This document shows, piece by piece, positions 1 to 11,968 of a DNA stretch of 64,000 nt (the first letter of the stretch is position 1; each line of letters starts with the position of its first letter). This DNA is from Streptomyces antibioticus (GTDB taxonomy: Bacteria; Actinomycetota; Actinomycetes; Streptomycetales; Streptomycetaceae): the NCBI RefSeq assembly GCF_001514065.1, contig NZ_KQ948427.1, positions 652,649-716,648 on the forward strand. The letters are read 5' to 3'. The position numbers and the translations under genes are program-made. Under the pieces are notes generated by a model. That model was not told where the DNA came from. It worked only from the letters and a program-made list of their open reading frames with translations, and made no database searches.

Positions 1-1945
<1,945 letters not shown>

Positions 1946-1964
1946 TCCGACCGCCAGAAAGAAG

Positions 1965-3110
1965 ATGATCACTGTGACCGAAGCAACCGCGACCGCGGGA
2001 GCACTCAAGCGCCTGTCCGACGAGGGCGTCTCCATCTGGCTGGACGACCTGTCGCGCAAGCGGATCGAGTCCGGCAACCTCGCCGAACTCGTCGAGAACA
2101 AGAACGTCGTCGGCGTCACCACCAACCCCTCCATCTTCCAGGCCGCCATCGGCTCGGGTGAGGGGTACGAGGAGCAGCTCACCGACCTCGCCGTGCGCGG
2201 CGTGACGGTCGACGAGGCCGTACGGATGATGACGACCGCCGACGTGCGGGCCGCCGCCGACATCCTGCGCGGTGTGTACGACGCGACCGACGGCCGGGAC
2301 GGCCGGGTCTCCATCGAGGTCGACCCGCGTCTGGCCCACGAGACGGCCGCCACCATCGCCGAGGCCAAGCAGTTGGCCTGGCTGGTGGACCGCCCCAACG
2401 TCATGATCAAGATCCCGGCGACGAAGGCCGGCCTCCCGGCGATCACCGAGGTCATCGGCCTCGGGATCAGCGTCAACGTCACGCTGATCTTCTCGCTGGA
2501 GCGCTACCGCGAGGTCATGGACGCCTACCTCGCCGGTCTGGAGAAGGCCGCCGCGAAGGGCCTCGACCTCTCCACGATCCACTCCGTGGCCTCCTTCTTC
2601 GTCTCCCGCGTCGACTCCGAGATCGACAAGCGGCTGACCGTCATCGGTACGGACGAGGCCCTCGCCCTCAAGGGCAAGGCCGCCCTCGCCAACGCGCGGC
2701 TCGCGTACGAGGCGTACGAGGAGGTCTTCGGGGGTGAGCGCTTCGCCGCCCTCACCGGCGCCAAGGCCAACAGGCAGCGTCCGCTGTGGGCCTCGACCGG
2801 TGTGAAGGACCCGGCGTACAAGGACACCCTGTACGTGGACGACCTGGTCGCGCCCGGCACCGTCAACACCATGCCGGAGGCGACCCTGAACGCCACCGCC
2901 GACCACGGCGAGATCACCGGCGACACCGTCACCGGCGGCTACGCGGAGGCGCGCGCCGACCTGGCCGCCGTGGAAGCGCTCGGGATCTCGTACGACGAGG
3001 TCGTGCAGCAGCTGGAGGACGAGGGCGTCGCCAAGTTCGAGGTGGCCTGGAACGACCTGCTGGCCACCGTCTCGAAGTCGCTGGACAGCAAGGGGGTCGA
3101 CGCGGAATGA
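1965..3110 (+). CDS. tal: Transaldolase
   Basis: Transfers a dihydroxyacetone unit from sedoheptulose 7-phosphate to glyceraldehyde 3-phosphate; 381 aa, the long actinobacterial form. The family signature [13 protein letters not shown] sits near the N-terminus and the Schiff-base lysine lies in [11 protein letters not shown]. The frame is open further upstream, but the ATG at 1965 is chosen because an AGAAAGAAG purine run precedes it and the protein then begins just before the conserved [22 protein letters not shown] three codons in (1974) is a possible alternative. The stop overlaps the zwf start as ATGA, so translation is probably coupled. Confidence 0.96.
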   Translation: MITVTEATATAGALKRLSDEGVSIWLDDLSRKRIESGNLAELVENKNVVGVTTNPSIFQAAIGSGEGYEEQLTDLAVRGVTVDEAVRMMTTADVRAAADILRGVYDATDGRDGRVSIEVDPRLAHETAATIAEAKQLAWLVDRPNVMIKIPATKAGLPAITEVIGLGISVNVTLIFSLERYREVMDAYLAGLEKAAAKGLDLSTIHSVASFFVSRVDSEIDKRLTVIGTDEALALKGKAALANARLAYEAYEEVFGGERFAALTGAKANRQRPLWASTGVKDPAYKDTLYVDDLVAPGTVNTMPEATLNATADHGEITGDTVTGGYAEARADLAAVEALGISYDEVVQQLEDEGVAKFEVAWNDLLATVSKSLDSKGVDAE

Positions 3111-4657
3111 CCGACACCACCGCAACCGAGACCGTCCACTGGGAGAACCCGCTGCGCGACCCGCGCGACCGGCGGCTGCCCCGCATCGCCGGCCCGTCCG
3201 GGCTCGTCATCTTCGGTGTCACCGGTGACCTGTCCCGCAAGAAGCTGATGCCGGCCGTGTACGACCTGGCCAACCGCGGCATGCTGCCGCCGGGCTTCTC
3301 GCTCGTCGGGTTCGCCCGGCGGGACTGGGAGGACCAGGACTTCGCGCAGGTCGTGCACGACTCGGTGCGCGAGCACGCGCGGACGGAGTTCCGCGAGGAG
3401 GTCTGGCAGCAGCTCGCCGAGGGCATGCGGTTCATCCCGGGTGACTTCGACGACGACCAGGCGTTCAAGCAACTCGCCGAGGCCGTCGAGGAGTTGGACG
3501 CCTCGCGCGGCACCAGCGGCAACTACGCCTTCTATCTCTCCGTACCGCCGAAGTTCTTCCCCAAGGTCGTCCGGCAGCTGAAGAAGCACGGACTCGCGGA
3601 CGCTCCCGAGGGGTCCTGGCGGCGGGCGGTCATCGAGAAGCCGTTCGGCCACGACCTGGCCAGCGCGCGGGAGCTGAACGCGCTCGTGCACGACGTGTTC
3701 GACCCGGACCAGGTGTTCCGGATCGACCACTACCTCGGCAAGGAGACCGTCCAGAACATCCTGGCGCTCCGCTTCGCCAATCAGATGTACGAGCCCATCT
3801 GGAACCGGTCGTACGTCGACCACGTACAGATCACCATGGCGGAGGACATCGGCATCGGCGGCCGGGCCGGGTACTACGACGGCATCGGTGCCGCCCGTGA
3901 CGTCATCCAGAACCACCTCCTCCAGCTCATGGCGCTCACCGCCATGGAGGAGCCGATCGCCTTCGACGCGGACGCGCTGCTCACCGAGAAGCTGAAGGTG
4001 CTGAAATCGGTGCGGCTGCCGAAGGAGCTCGGCAAGCACACCGTGCGCGGCCAGTACGCGACCGGATGGCAGGGCGGCGCCAAGGTCGCCGGCTATCTGG
4101 AGGAGGACGGCATCGACCCCAAGTCGAAGACCGACACCTACGCGGCCATCAAGCTGGAGATCGACAACCGGCGCTGGGCGGGCATCCCGTTCTATCTGCG
4201 CACCGGCAAGCGGCTCGGCCGCCGGGTCACCGAGATCGCGGTCGTCTTCAAGCGCGCCCCGCACTCCCCCTTCGACTCCACGGCCACCGAAGAGCTCGGG
4301 CAGAACGCGATCGTGATCCGCGTCCAGCCGGACGAGGGCATGACGGTGCGGTTCGGGTCGAAGGTGCCGGGCACTTCGATGGAGATCCGGGACGTGTCGA
4401 TGGACTTCGCCTACGGCGAGTCGTTCACGGAGTCCTCGCCCGAGGCGTACGAGCGGCTCATCCTGGACGTCCTCCTCGGTGACGCGAACCTGTTCCCCCG
4501 TCACCAGGAAGTGGAAGAGTCCTGGAAGATCCTCGACCCGATCGAGGCGTACTGGGCACGCCACGGCAAGCCGGCGCAGTACGCGTCGGGCAGCTGGGGA
4601 CCGAAGGAAGCCGACGAGATGCTCGCACGAGACGGACGGAGCTGGCGCAGGCCATGA
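3107..4657 (+). CDS. zwf: Glucose-6-phosphate 1-dehydrogenase
   Basis: Oxidises glucose 6-phosphate to 6-phosphogluconolactone with NAD(P)+ reduction, the entry step of the oxidative pentose phosphate pathway. The protein is 516 aa, full length. It has an N-terminal nucleotide-binding motif [11 protein letters not shown] near residue 35 and the active-site signature RIDHYLGKE at about residues 205-213 with the catalytic His. The start overlaps the tal stop by 4 bp and the stop overlaps opcA by 4 bp. The pairing with opcA is typical of actinobacteria and cyanobacteria, where OpcA modulates this enzyme. Confidence 0.97.
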   Translation: MTDTTATETVHWENPLRDPRDRRLPRIAGPSGLVIFGVTGDLSRKKLMPAVYDLANRGMLPPGFSLVGFARRDWEDQDFAQVVHDSVREHARTEFREEVWQQLAEGMRFIPGDFDDDQAFKQLAEAVEELDASRGTSGNYAFYLSVPPKFFPKVVRQLKKHGLADAPEGSWRRAVIEKPFGHDLASARELNALVHDVFDPDQVFRIDHYLGKETVQNILALRFANQMYEPIWNRSYVDHVQITMAEDIGIGGRAGYYDGIGAARDVIQNHLLQLMALTAMEEPIAFDADALLTEKLKVLKSVRLPKELGKHTVRGQYATGWQGGAKVAGYLEEDGIDPKSKTDTYAAIKLEIDNRRWAGIPFYLRTGKRLGRRVTEIAVVFKRAPHSPFDSTATEELGQNAIVIRVQPDEGMTVRFGSKVPGTSMEIRDVSMDFAYGESFTESSPEAYERLILDVLLGDANLFPRHQEVEESWKILDPIEAYWARHGKPAQYASGSWGPKEADEMLARDGRSWRRP

Positions 4658-5592
4658 AGATCGACCTGACCGACACCACGGCAAGCAAGATCAACAAGGC
4701 GCTGGTGCAAGGCCGCCGCGCCATCGGCACCCCCGCCGTGGGCATGGTCCTGACGATGGTGATCGTCACGGACGAGGAGAACGCCTACGACTCGATCAAG
4801 GCGGCCGAGGAGGCCTCGCACGAGCACCCCTCGCGCACCCTGGTCGTCATCAAGCGGCACGCGCGCACCCCACGCGACCGCCAGGCGTCCCGGCTGGACG
4901 CCGAGGTCCGGGTGGGCGCCGACGCCGGCACCGGCGAGACGGTGGTGCTGCGCACCTACGGCGAGGTGTCCGACCACGCCGACTCGGTCGTCCTGCCGCT
5001 GCTGCTGCCGGACGCGCCGGTCGTCGTGTGGTGGCCGGTGGACGCGCCGGAGAACCCGTCGAAGGACCCGCTGGGCGCGCTGGCCCAGCGCCGGATCACC
5101 GACCTGTACGCGGTGGAGAACCCTCTTGAGGTGCTCGCCACCCGGGTGCGCTCCTACGCGCCCGGGGACACCGACCTCGCCTGGACCCGGCTGACCCCGT
5201 GGCGCTCCATGCTGGCGGCGGCCCTGGACCAGGCCCGCGCGAAGATCATCTCGGGGGCGGTGGAGGCCGAGGCCGACAACCCGGCCGCCGAGCTGCTCGC
5301 GCGCTGGCTGGAGGCGCGGCTGAAGGTGAAGATCGACCGCGTCGTCACCGCCGGTCCGGTCGTCACCGCCGTGCGGCTGCGCACCGCGGACGGCGAGGTC
5401 GTCATCGACCGCCCCGAGGGCCCGCTGGCCACGCTGTCCCTGCCGGGCCAGCCCTCGCGGACGCTCGCCCTGAAGGTTCGCACCACCTCCGAACTCATCG
5501 CCGAGGAGCTCAGGCGCCTCGACGCGGACGAGATGTACGCCGTCGCCCTGCGGGGCGAGGGCAGCGCCAAGGAGACCCCCGCCCATGTCTGA
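4654..5592 (+). CDS. opcA: OpcA, glucose-6-phosphate dehydrogenase assembly/effector protein
   Basis: Non-catalytic partner of glucose-6-phosphate dehydrogenase that promotes its active oligomer and redox/allosteric behaviour in other phyla. The 312-aa protein is the usual actinobacterial size. Recognisable landmarks are the N-terminal TRTLVVIK-like beta strands ([12 protein letters not shown]), the [13 protein letters not shown] segment and [19 protein letters not shown]. It is tightly packed: ATGA overlap with zwf and 8-bp overlap with pgi. It has no enzymatic motif. Confidence 0.93.
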   Translation: MKIDLTDTTASKINKALVQGRRAIGTPAVGMVLTMVIVTDEENAYDSIKAAEEASHEHPSRTLVVIKRHARTPRDRQASRLDAEVRVGADAGTGETVVLRTYGEVSDHADSVVLPLLLPDAPVVVWWPVDAPENPSKDPLGALAQRRITDLYAVENPLEVLATRVRSYAPGDTDLAWTRLTPWRSMLAAALDQARAKIISGAVEAEADNPAAELLARWLEARLKVKIDRVVTAGPVVTAVRLRTADGEVVIDRPEGPLATLSLPGQPSRTLALKVRTTSELIAEELRRLDADEMYAVALRGEGSAKETPAHV

Positions 5593-7231
5593 CTCCCCCC
5601 TGTTGACCCGTCGCCCCGAGTGGACGGCTCTCGAGGACCACCGCGCCGAAGGGCTCACGCCGCTGCGGGAGCTGTTCGCGGAGGACCCCGGGCGCGCCGA
5701 GCGCTACGTCGTGCGGGTGGGCGATCTGCGCATCGACTACTCCAAGCACCTGATCACCGACGAGACGCTGGCGCTGCTCCAGGAACTGGCCGCCGCCACC
5801 GACGTCTTCGGGCTGCGGGACGCCATGTTCCGCGGCGAGAAGATCAACCTCACCGAGGACCGGGCGGTCCTGCACACCGCGCTGCGCGCCGCGCGGGACA
5901 CGGTCGTCGAGGTCGACGGCGAGAACGTCGTGCCGCAGGTGCACGCCGTCCTCGACAAGATGAGCGACTTCGCCGACCGGGTCCGTTCCGGCGAGTGGAC
6001 CGGCCACACCGGCAAGCGGATCAGGAACGTCGTCAACATCGGCATCGGCGGCTCCGACCTCGGTCCGGCGATGGCGTACGAGGTGCTGCGGCCGTACACG
6101 GCACGGGACCTGACGTTCCGTTTCGTGTCGAACGTGGACGGCGCCGATCTGCACGAGGCGACCCGCGACCTGGACCCGGCGGAGACGCTGTTCATCGTCG
6201 CGTCCAAGACCTTCACCACGATCGAGACGATCACCAACGCCACCTCGGCCCGGTCCTGGCTCCTGGAGGGTCTGGGCGGTGACGACAAGGCGGTCGCGAA
6301 GCACTTCGTGGCGCTGTCGACGAACGCCGGGAAGGTCACCGAGTTCGGTATCGACCCGGACAACATGTTCGGGTTCTGGGACTGGGTCGGCGGACGCTAC
6401 TCCTTCGACTCGGCGATCGGTCTCTCCCTGATGATCGCCATCGGCCCGGACCGCTTCCGGGAGATGCTCGACGGCTTCCGCATCGTCGACGAGCACTTCC
6501 GCACGGCACCCGCTGAGGACAACGCCCCGCTGATCCTGGGCCTGTTGGGCATCTGGTACGGCAATTTCCTGGGCGCCCAGTCGCACGCGGTGCTGCCCTA
6601 CAGCCACTACCTGTCCAAGTTCACCGCCTACCTCCAGCAGCTGGACATGGAGTCCAACGGCAAGTCGGTGCAGCGCGACGGCCGGCCCGTGGACTGGCAG
6701 ACGGGCCCCGTGGTGTGGGGCACGCCCGGCACCAACGGGCAGCACGCCTACTACCAGTTGATCCACCAGGGGACGAAGCTCATCCCGGCGGACTTCATCG
6801 GCTTCGCCCGGCCCGTGGGCGAGCTGAGTGACGAACTGAAGGCGCAGCACGACCTGTTGATGGCGAACTTCTTCGCCCAGACGCAGGCCCTCGCCTTCGG
6901 CAAGACGCCGGACGAGGTGCGCGCCGAGGGGGTGCCCGAGGAGCTGGTCGTCCACAAGACGTTCAAGGGCAACCACCCCACGACGACGATCCTCGCCAAG
7001 GAGCTCACGCCGTCCGTGCTCGGCCAGTTGATCGCGCTCTACGAGCACAAGGTGTTCGTCCAGGGCGCCGTCTGGAACATCGACTCCTTCGACCAGTGGG
7101 GCGTCGAGCTGGGCAAGGTGCTCGCCAAGCGGGTCGAACCCGCGCTGACCGAGGGCGCGGACGTCCCCGGTCTCGATGCCTCGACCGCCGCTCTGGTGGC
7201 CGCCTACCGTGAACTGAAGGAAGTGCACTGA
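5585..7231 (+). CDS. pgi: Glucose-6-phosphate isomerase
   Basis: Interconverts glucose 6-phosphate and fructose 6-phosphate, recycling pentose-pathway hexose. At 548 aa it is the typical length. Landmarks are GIGGSDLGP in the sugar-phosphate site, the SKTFTT segment, the first PGI signature region ([15 protein letters not shown]) and [19 protein letters not shown] near the active-site His. It starts inside opcA (8-bp overlap) and is followed after one base by gnd. Confidence 0.97.
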   Translation: MSDSPLLTRRPEWTALEDHRAEGLTPLRELFAEDPGRAERYVVRVGDLRIDYSKHLITDETLALLQELAAATDVFGLRDAMFRGEKINLTEDRAVLHTALRAARDTVVEVDGENVVPQVHAVLDKMSDFADRVRSGEWTGHTGKRIRNVVNIGIGGSDLGPAMAYEVLRPYTARDLTFRFVSNVDGADLHEATRDLDPAETLFIVASKTFTTIETITNATSARSWLLEGLGGDDKAVAKHFVALSTNAGKVTEFGIDPDNMFGFWDWVGGRYSFDSAIGLSLMIAIGPDRFREMLDGFRIVDEHFRTAPAEDNAPLILGLLGIWYGNFLGAQSHAVLPYSHYLSKFTAYLQQLDMESNGKSVQRDGRPVDWQTGPVVWGTPGTNGQHAYYQLIHQGTKLIPADFIGFARPVGELSDELKAQHDLLMANFFAQTQALAFGKTPDEVRAEGVPEELVVHKTFKGNHPTTTILAKELTPSVLGQLIALYEHKVFVQGAVWNIDSFDQWGVELGKVLAKRVEPALTEGADVPGLDASTAALVAAYRELKEVH

Positions 7232-7232
7232 C

Positions 7233-8108
7233 ATGCAGCTCGGACTCATCGGCCTCGGCAAGATGGGTGGCAACATGCGCGAGCGGATCCGCCGCGCAGG
7301 GCACACCGTCATCGGCTACGACCGCAACCCCGAGGTCTCGGACGTGGCCAGCCTCGCCGAGCTGGTCGACAAGCTCGAAGGCCCGCGCGTGGTCTGGGTG
7401 ATGGTCCCGGCCGGCGCCCCGACCCAGTCCGTCGTGGACGAGCTGGGCGACCTGCTCTCCCCCGGCGACACGGTCGTCGACGGCGGCAACTCCCGCTGGA
7501 CGGACGACGAGAAGCACGCCGAGGAGCTGGCCGCCAAGGGCATCGGCTTCGTCGACGCGGGCGTCTCCGGCGGTGTCTGGGGCCTCCAGAACGGCTACGC
7601 GCTCATGGTCGGCGGCGACGCCGAGCACGTGGCGAAGGTCCAGCCGGTCTTCGACGCCCTGAAGCCCGAGGGCGACTTCGGGTTCGTCCATGCCGGCAAG
7701 GTCGGCGCCGGGCACTTCGCGAAGATGGTCCACAACGGCATCGAGTACGCCATGATGCAGGCCTACGCCGAGGGCTGGGAACTGCTGGAGAAGGTCGACT
7801 CCGTCACCGACGTGCGCGAGGTCTTCCGGTCCTGGCAGGAGGGCACGGTCATCCGCTCCTGGCTGCTCGACCTCGCGGTCAACGCCCTGGACGACGACGA
7901 GCACCTCGACAAGCTGCGCGGCTACGCGGAGGACTCCGGCGAGGGCCGCTGGACCGTCGAGGCGGCCATCGACAACGCCGTGCCGCTGCCCGCGATCACG
8001 GCCTCCCTGTTCGCGCGGTTCGCGTCCCGCCAGGACGACTCCCCGCAGATGAAGATGATCGCGGCGCTGCGCAACCAGTTCGGCGGCCACGCGGTCGAGT
8101 CGAAGTAG
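7233..8108 (+). CDS. gnd: 6-phosphogluconate dehydrogenase, short decarboxylating form
   Basis: Oxidatively decarboxylates 6-phosphogluconate to ribulose 5-phosphate. The 291-aa length is that of the short GntZ/YqeC class, commonly NAD-linked, rather than the 470-aa NADP form. Rossmann motif GLIGLGKMGGNM lies at residues 4-15, GGVWGLQNGYALMVGG in the substrate site and the catalytic KMVHNGIEY at about residue 164. It completes the oxidative branch together with zwf. No separate 6-phosphogluconolactonase gene is present in this operon. Confidence 0.94.
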   Translation: MQLGLIGLGKMGGNMRERIRRAGHTVIGYDRNPEVSDVASLAELVDKLEGPRVVWVMVPAGAPTQSVVDELGDLLSPGDTVVDGGNSRWTDDEKHAEELAAKGIGFVDAGVSGGVWGLQNGYALMVGGDAEHVAKVQPVFDALKPEGDFGFVHAGKVGAGHFAKMVHNGIEYAMMQAYAEGWELLEKVDSVTDVREVFRSWQEGTVIRSWLLDLAVNALDDDEHLDKLRGYAEDSGEGRWTVEAAIDNAVPLPAITASLFARFASRQDDSPQMKMIAALRNQFGGHAVESK

Positions 8109-8115
8109 GCGCGCC

Positions 8116-8703
8116 GTGGGGGATCTCCTGCTGGTCCGCCACGGCGAGACGGAGTGGAGCGTGTCGGGACAGCACACCAGCTGGACCGACCTGCCCCTCA
8201 CCACCCACGGTGAGGAACAGGCCAAGGCGCTCGCTCCGCTCCTGTCCGGACGGACCTTCTCGCTCGCGCTGACCAGCCCGCTGGGCCGCGCGATACGCAC
8301 CGCCGAACTCGCCGGCGTCACCGGGGCGTTGCCCTATGACGACCTGCACGAATGGGACTACGGCGGCTACGAGGGTGTCACCACCGTCGACATCCACCGC
8401 ACCCGCCCCGACTGGTACCTGTGGACGGACGGCGTGCCGCCCGGCCCCGAGGGCCACCCGGGCGAGTCCCCCGCCGAGGTCGGCGCCCGCGCCGACCGGG
8501 TGCTGGCCCGCGTGGACGCGGCCCTTCCGCAGGGGGACGTGATCCTCGTGGCGCACGCCCACTTCCTGCGGGTGCTCACGGCCCGCCGACTGGGCCTGGA
8601 CCCGGCGGACGGCCGCCTGTTCCAGCTGGCGACCGGCACGGTGAGCCGGCTCTCGACGGAACACGGCCGTCCCGTGATCGCCGAGTGGAACACCCGCGTC
8701 TGA
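8116..8703 (+). CDS. Histidine phosphatase family protein
   Basis: A 195-aa member of the phosphoglycerate-mutase-like phosphatase superfamily. The phosphate-accepting His is in the N-terminal LLVRHGETEW, the second catalytic His in VAHAHFLRVL and the acidic residue in the LHEWDYGGYEG segment. The GTG start is eight bases after the gnd stop and has no clear ribosome-binding site, so translational coupling is likely. Substrate cannot be read from sequence. Its place at the end of a sugar-phosphate operon suggests a sugar-phosphate or nucleotide monophosphate. It is not a glycolytic mutase by length. Confidence 0.85.
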   Translation: MGDLLLVRHGETEWSVSGQHTSWTDLPLTTHGEEQAKALAPLLSGRTFSLALTSPLGRAIRTAELAGVTGALPYDDLHEWDYGGYEGVTTVDIHRTRPDWYLWTDGVPPGPEGHPGESPAEVGARADRVLARVDAALPQGDVILVAHAHFLRVLTARRLGLDPADGRLFQLATGTVSRLSTEHGRPVIAEWNTRV

Positions 8704-8749
8704 GAACGCACCGGCGTCCTGCGGAGTTGTGGCATTAGAGTCCCGCTTG

Positions 8750-10180
8750 ATGGACCTCAATGATCTGACTCCGGCCGAACTGCGGGTGTGGGAGGCGTTT
8801 CCGACCGGCGCTGCCGTGGACTTCCACGGCAGCGCCGAACGGACGGTACGGGCCGTGGTGTTGCGGGCGCTGATGCTGAACGGGCCGCTTCGGGACGGGG
8901 AGATCGCCGCGCTGAAGGTGGCGGGCGCGAGAATCACCGGCTTGCTCGACGTCCAGCATGGGACGGTGGAGCGAGTGGTGCGGCTGAGCCACTGCGAGTT
9001 CGACGAGACACCTCAGCTTTACGGCAGCCAGTTCCGGCAGCTCAATCTCCGCGGGTCCGTGCTGCCCGGCCTGGCCGGTGCGACCTTGCGGGTGGAGGGC
9101 GTGCTCAGGCTGACGGACTGCCGCTTCGAGGGACCGGTGACGCTCGGCGGCGCTCACATCGGTGGGGCACTCTTCATGGACCGCGCCGAATTCCACGCCC
9201 CCGACGACAGCGACGAACCCGCCCTCCGCCTCAACCACTCCTCCATCGGGGAAGACCTGGTCGCCCCCGGTATCCGCGTCCACGGCCGGATGGTGTGCAA
9301 CGACGCCTCCGTCGACGCCTCGGTCAATCTCATGGACGCGGTGCTGGCGAACCCCGGTGGCACCGCCCTCGACGCCCAGACCCTCTCCGTGGCCTCAGAC
9401 ATGCACGCCAGACGCCTCACCGCCCGGGGCCGCCTCGATCTGCGCGGCGCCCGTGTCACCGGCCGGCTCGACCTGGCGCACTCCCGGTTGTCCAACCCGG
9501 GTCACACCGTGCTCCAGGCGAGCAGCGCCGTGATCGGGGAGGTGTGGCTCAACGAGGCCGAGCCTCTGGAGGGTTCGGTGAACTTCCGGCAGACCCAGAC
9601 CGACCTGCTGCGGGTGGCGCCGGAGACCCTGGCCGGTGAAGTGCGGCTCAACGGCCTCAGCTACACCATGCTGTCCCCGCACGTCCCCGCCGAGCGCTGG
9701 CTGCCCGTGCTGCGGCGGGACATCGACGGCTATGTCCCGCACGCCTACGAGCAGTTGACCGCCCTGTACCAGCGCGTCGGCGACGACCACGCCGCCCGGC
9801 TGGTCCAACTCGCCAAGCAGCGCCGACTGCGCGCCACCCGCGCCTGGTACGGCCGCCTGTGGGGCCACCTCCAGGACGTCACCGTCGGCTACGGTTTCCG
9901 CCCGCTGCGCGCCCTGGCCTGGCTGCTCTCGCTTCTCGCCGTGGGCTCGATCGCGTACGCCCTGCACGAGCCACCGCCGCTCAAGGCGTCCGAACACCCC
10001 GACTTCAGCCCGGTGTTCTTCACTCTCGACCTGCTCCTGCCGGTGATCAGCTTCGGGCAGGAGGGCTTCTTCGCCCCCGAGGGTGGCTACCAGGCCCTCT
10101 CCTACGCCCTGGTGATCACGGGCTGGTTGCTGGCCAGCACGGTGATCACCGGCATCACCCGCACCGTCAGCCGCCAGTGA
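8750..10180 (+). CDS. Beta-helix membrane protein of the family usually called membrane-associated oxidoreductase
   Basis: A 476-aa protein I recognise as a Streptomyces family often labelled membrane-associated oxidoreductase, although no redox motif is visible. Residues 1 to about 310 carry pentapeptide-like beta-helix turns (GARITGLLDV, GGAHIGGALFMDRAEF, GRLDLRGARVTGRLDL). The C-terminus has two membrane helices (LAWLLSLLAVGSIAYAL and YALVITGWLLASTVITG) separated by FFTLDLLLPVISFGQEG. The ATG at 8750 is preferred over a GTG at 8729 because homologues I recall begin with a similar DLTPAELRVWEAFP, and a TAGAGT -10-like hexamer at 8736-8741 would give a leaderless message. The 3' end overlaps the convergent gene by 14 bp. 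Confidence 0.72.
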   Translation: MDLNDLTPAELRVWEAFPTGAAVDFHGSAERTVRAVVLRALMLNGPLRDGEIAALKVAGARITGLLDVQHGTVERVVRLSHCEFDETPQLYGSQFRQLNLRGSVLPGLAGATLRVEGVLRLTDCRFEGPVTLGGAHIGGALFMDRAEFHAPDDSDEPALRLNHSSIGEDLVAPGIRVHGRMVCNDASVDASVNLMDAVLANPGGTALDAQTLSVASDMHARRLTARGRLDLRGARVTGRLDLAHSRLSNPGHTVLQASSAVIGEVWLNEAEPLEGSVNFRQTQTDLLRVAPETLAGEVRLNGLSYTMLSPHVPAERWLPVLRRDIDGYVPHAYEQLTALYQRVGDDHAARLVQLAKQRRLRATRAWYGRLWGHLQDVTVGYGFRPLRALAWLLSLLAVGSIAYALHEPPPLKASEHPDFSPVFFTLDLLLPVISFGQEGFFAPEGGYQALSYALVITGWLLASTVITGITRTVSRQ

Positions 10181-11954
10181 CCGTGTGCTGCGCGGCCAGT
10201 CGCACCGGCGCGTTCTGGGCGCCGTAGCCGCGGTAGCCGCCGTCCCGCTGGACGAGTTCGAAGAAGACGCGGCCGACCGTGCGGGTGTAGCAGTGCCGGA
10301 ACTCGCCGTACGCGTCGCGGTCGTAGAGGATGCCGAGTGCGCGGTACGTCTCCAACTCGCCCTCGGCGAACTCGAATCGGGCGGCCAGGTCGTCGTAGTA
10401 GTTGGCCGGGATGGGCAGGACGCGACCGCCCGCTTCCCGGAAGCGGCGCGCCGCCGTCACCACGTCGTCCGTCGCCAGGGCGATGTGCTGCGCGTGCACG
10501 GTGTCGTCGCTCGGGGCCGCGCCCACCGACAGGGCGATCCGCACGCTGCCGTCCGTGTTCGTCACCGCACGGCTGCGCATCAGGCCGTACGGGTCGGCGA
10601 CGTCCACGCTCTCCTGGGCGTGCAGCCCGAGCACGCTGCGGTGGAAGAGCGCCGCCTCGTCGAACTGGTGCCACGGCTGGGCGAGGGCGAGATGGTCGAT
10701 GCTGTGTACGCCACCGGGACCGCTCTCGTGCGGTACGTCCTCGAAGTCACCGCGCCAGTCGGGCAGTCCGGCGCGGTCCGTCGCGCAGAAGAACAGCTCG
10801 GTGCCGTCCGGCGCCGCCACCGCGTCCAGCGGGGCGTCCGCCGCCGCCCGCCGCCGCGGCAGCACCGGCGCGAGCAGCGCCTCCGCCCGCAGGGCCGCTC
10901 CCACCGGGTCGGGTGACTCCAGGCCGATCGCGGCGAGGCTCGTGCCGTCGCGGCGGCCCGCCGGTCCCGTGTTCACGAGCACCCGAGCCTCGCCCTGCTG
11001 CCACAGGTCGACCGGCTTGCTGCGGTGCCGTGCCGTGCGGGTGAAGCCGAGCGCGCCGAGCAGCGCGGCGACCGGTTCGGCGTCCGGCGTGAGCAGTTCG
11101 GCGAAGGCCACGCCCGTGGGGACGACGGGTGCGGGCGGGGTGGTGACGCCGACCGTCTCCTGGAGCAGGAGCAGCGAGCGGTGTGCGTCCACCGCCGTGG
11201 GGCCCGCCTCGGCCTGCCGGTAGACGTCGTTGAAGACCTCCAGGGACAGCGGCCCTTCATATCCCGTGTGCAGGACCCGGCGGACCAGGTCCGCCACGTC
11301 GAAGCCGCCCTGGCCCGGGAAGCAGCGGTAGTGGCGGCTCCACTGGAGGACGTCCATCGCCAGCAGCGGGGCGTCGGCCAGCTGGAGGAAGAAGATCTTC
11401 TCGCCGGGGATGTCCTCGATGCCCTTGGGGTCGCTGCCGCGGGAGAGGATGTGGAAGCTGTCCAGGCAGGTGCCGAGCGCGGGGTGATCGGCCGTCTCGA
11501 CGATGTTCCAGGCGTGTTCGTACGTGCTCACGTGCCGGCCCCAGGCGAGTGCCTCGTAGGCGACTCGGATGCCGAACTCCTGGGCCAGGACCGCCAGTTC
11601 GTGCAGTTGCCCGGCGGCCAGCGCGTCGTCGTCCACCGCGAGCGGGTGCACGCTGGAGCAGACGAGGACGGTGTCGGCGCCGAGGCGGCCCATCAGCTCG
11701 AACTTGTGCCGGGCCCGGCGCAGGTTGGACGCGAACACGTCGGCCGGCACCGCCTCCATGTCCCGCATGGGCTGATAGAGGTCGATGCGCAGGCCCAGGT
11801 CCGCGCACCTCGCCCGGATCTCCTCCGGGGCGAGGGGGCTGGCGAGCAGGTCGTTCTCGAAGATCTCCACGCCGTCGAAGCCGGCCCGGGAGGCGGCCGT
11901 GAGCTTCTCGGTGAGGGAGCCGCTGAGGGAGACGGTGGCGATGGACGTACGCAC
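10167..11954 (-). CDS. quiC: 3-dehydroshikimate dehydratase, two-domain QuiC1 type (TIM barrel + HPPD-like)
   Basis: Converts 3-dehydroshikimate to protocatechuate in quinate/shikimate catabolism. The 595-aa protein has an N-terminal sugar-phosphate-isomerase-like TIM barrel (about 1-280) with the metal ligands expected from QuiC1: Glu134 (AYEALAW), Asp165 (CLDSFH), Gln191 (FLQLAD) and Glu239 (SLEVFN). The C-terminal half is a 4-hydroxyphenylpyruvate-dioxygenase-like domain that keeps an apparent His-His-Glu triad (SIDHLAL, AQHIALA, VFFELVQ). The GTG start at 11954 follows a GAGG ribosome-binding site. The reading frame continues far upstream, but that part is antisense-shifted shadow of the shikimate dehydrogenase gene 14 bp away, with which it forms an operon. 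Confidence 0.92.
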   Translation of the reverse strand: MRTSIATVSLSGSLTEKLTAASRAGFDGVEIFENDLLASPLAPEEIRARCADLGLRIDLYQPMRDMEAVPADVFASNLRRARHKFELMGRLGADTVLVCSSVHPLAVDDDALAAGQLHELAVLAQEFGIRVAYEALAWGRHVSTYEHAWNIVETADHPALGTCLDSFHILSRGSDPKGIEDIPGEKIFFLQLADAPLLAMDVLQWSRHYRCFPGQGGFDVADLVRRVLHTGYEGPLSLEVFNDVYRQAEAGPTAVDAHRSLLLLQETVGVTTPPAPVVPTGVAFAELLTPDAEPVAALLGALGFTRTARHRSKPVDLWQQGEARVLVNTGPAGRRDGTSLAAIGLESPDPVGAALRAEALLAPVLPRRRAAADAPLDAVAAPDGTELFFCATDRAGLPDWRGDFEDVPHESGPGGVHSIDHLALAQPWHQFDEAALFHRSVLGLHAQESVDVADPYGLMRSRAVTNTDGSVRIALSVGAAPSDDTVHAQHIALATDDVVTAARRFREAGGRVLPIPANYYDDLAARFEFAEGELETYRALGILYDRDAYGEFRHCYTRTVGRVFFELVQRDGGYRGYGAQNAPVRLAAQHTVTGG

Positions 11955-11968
11955 GGCGGTACCTCTTC

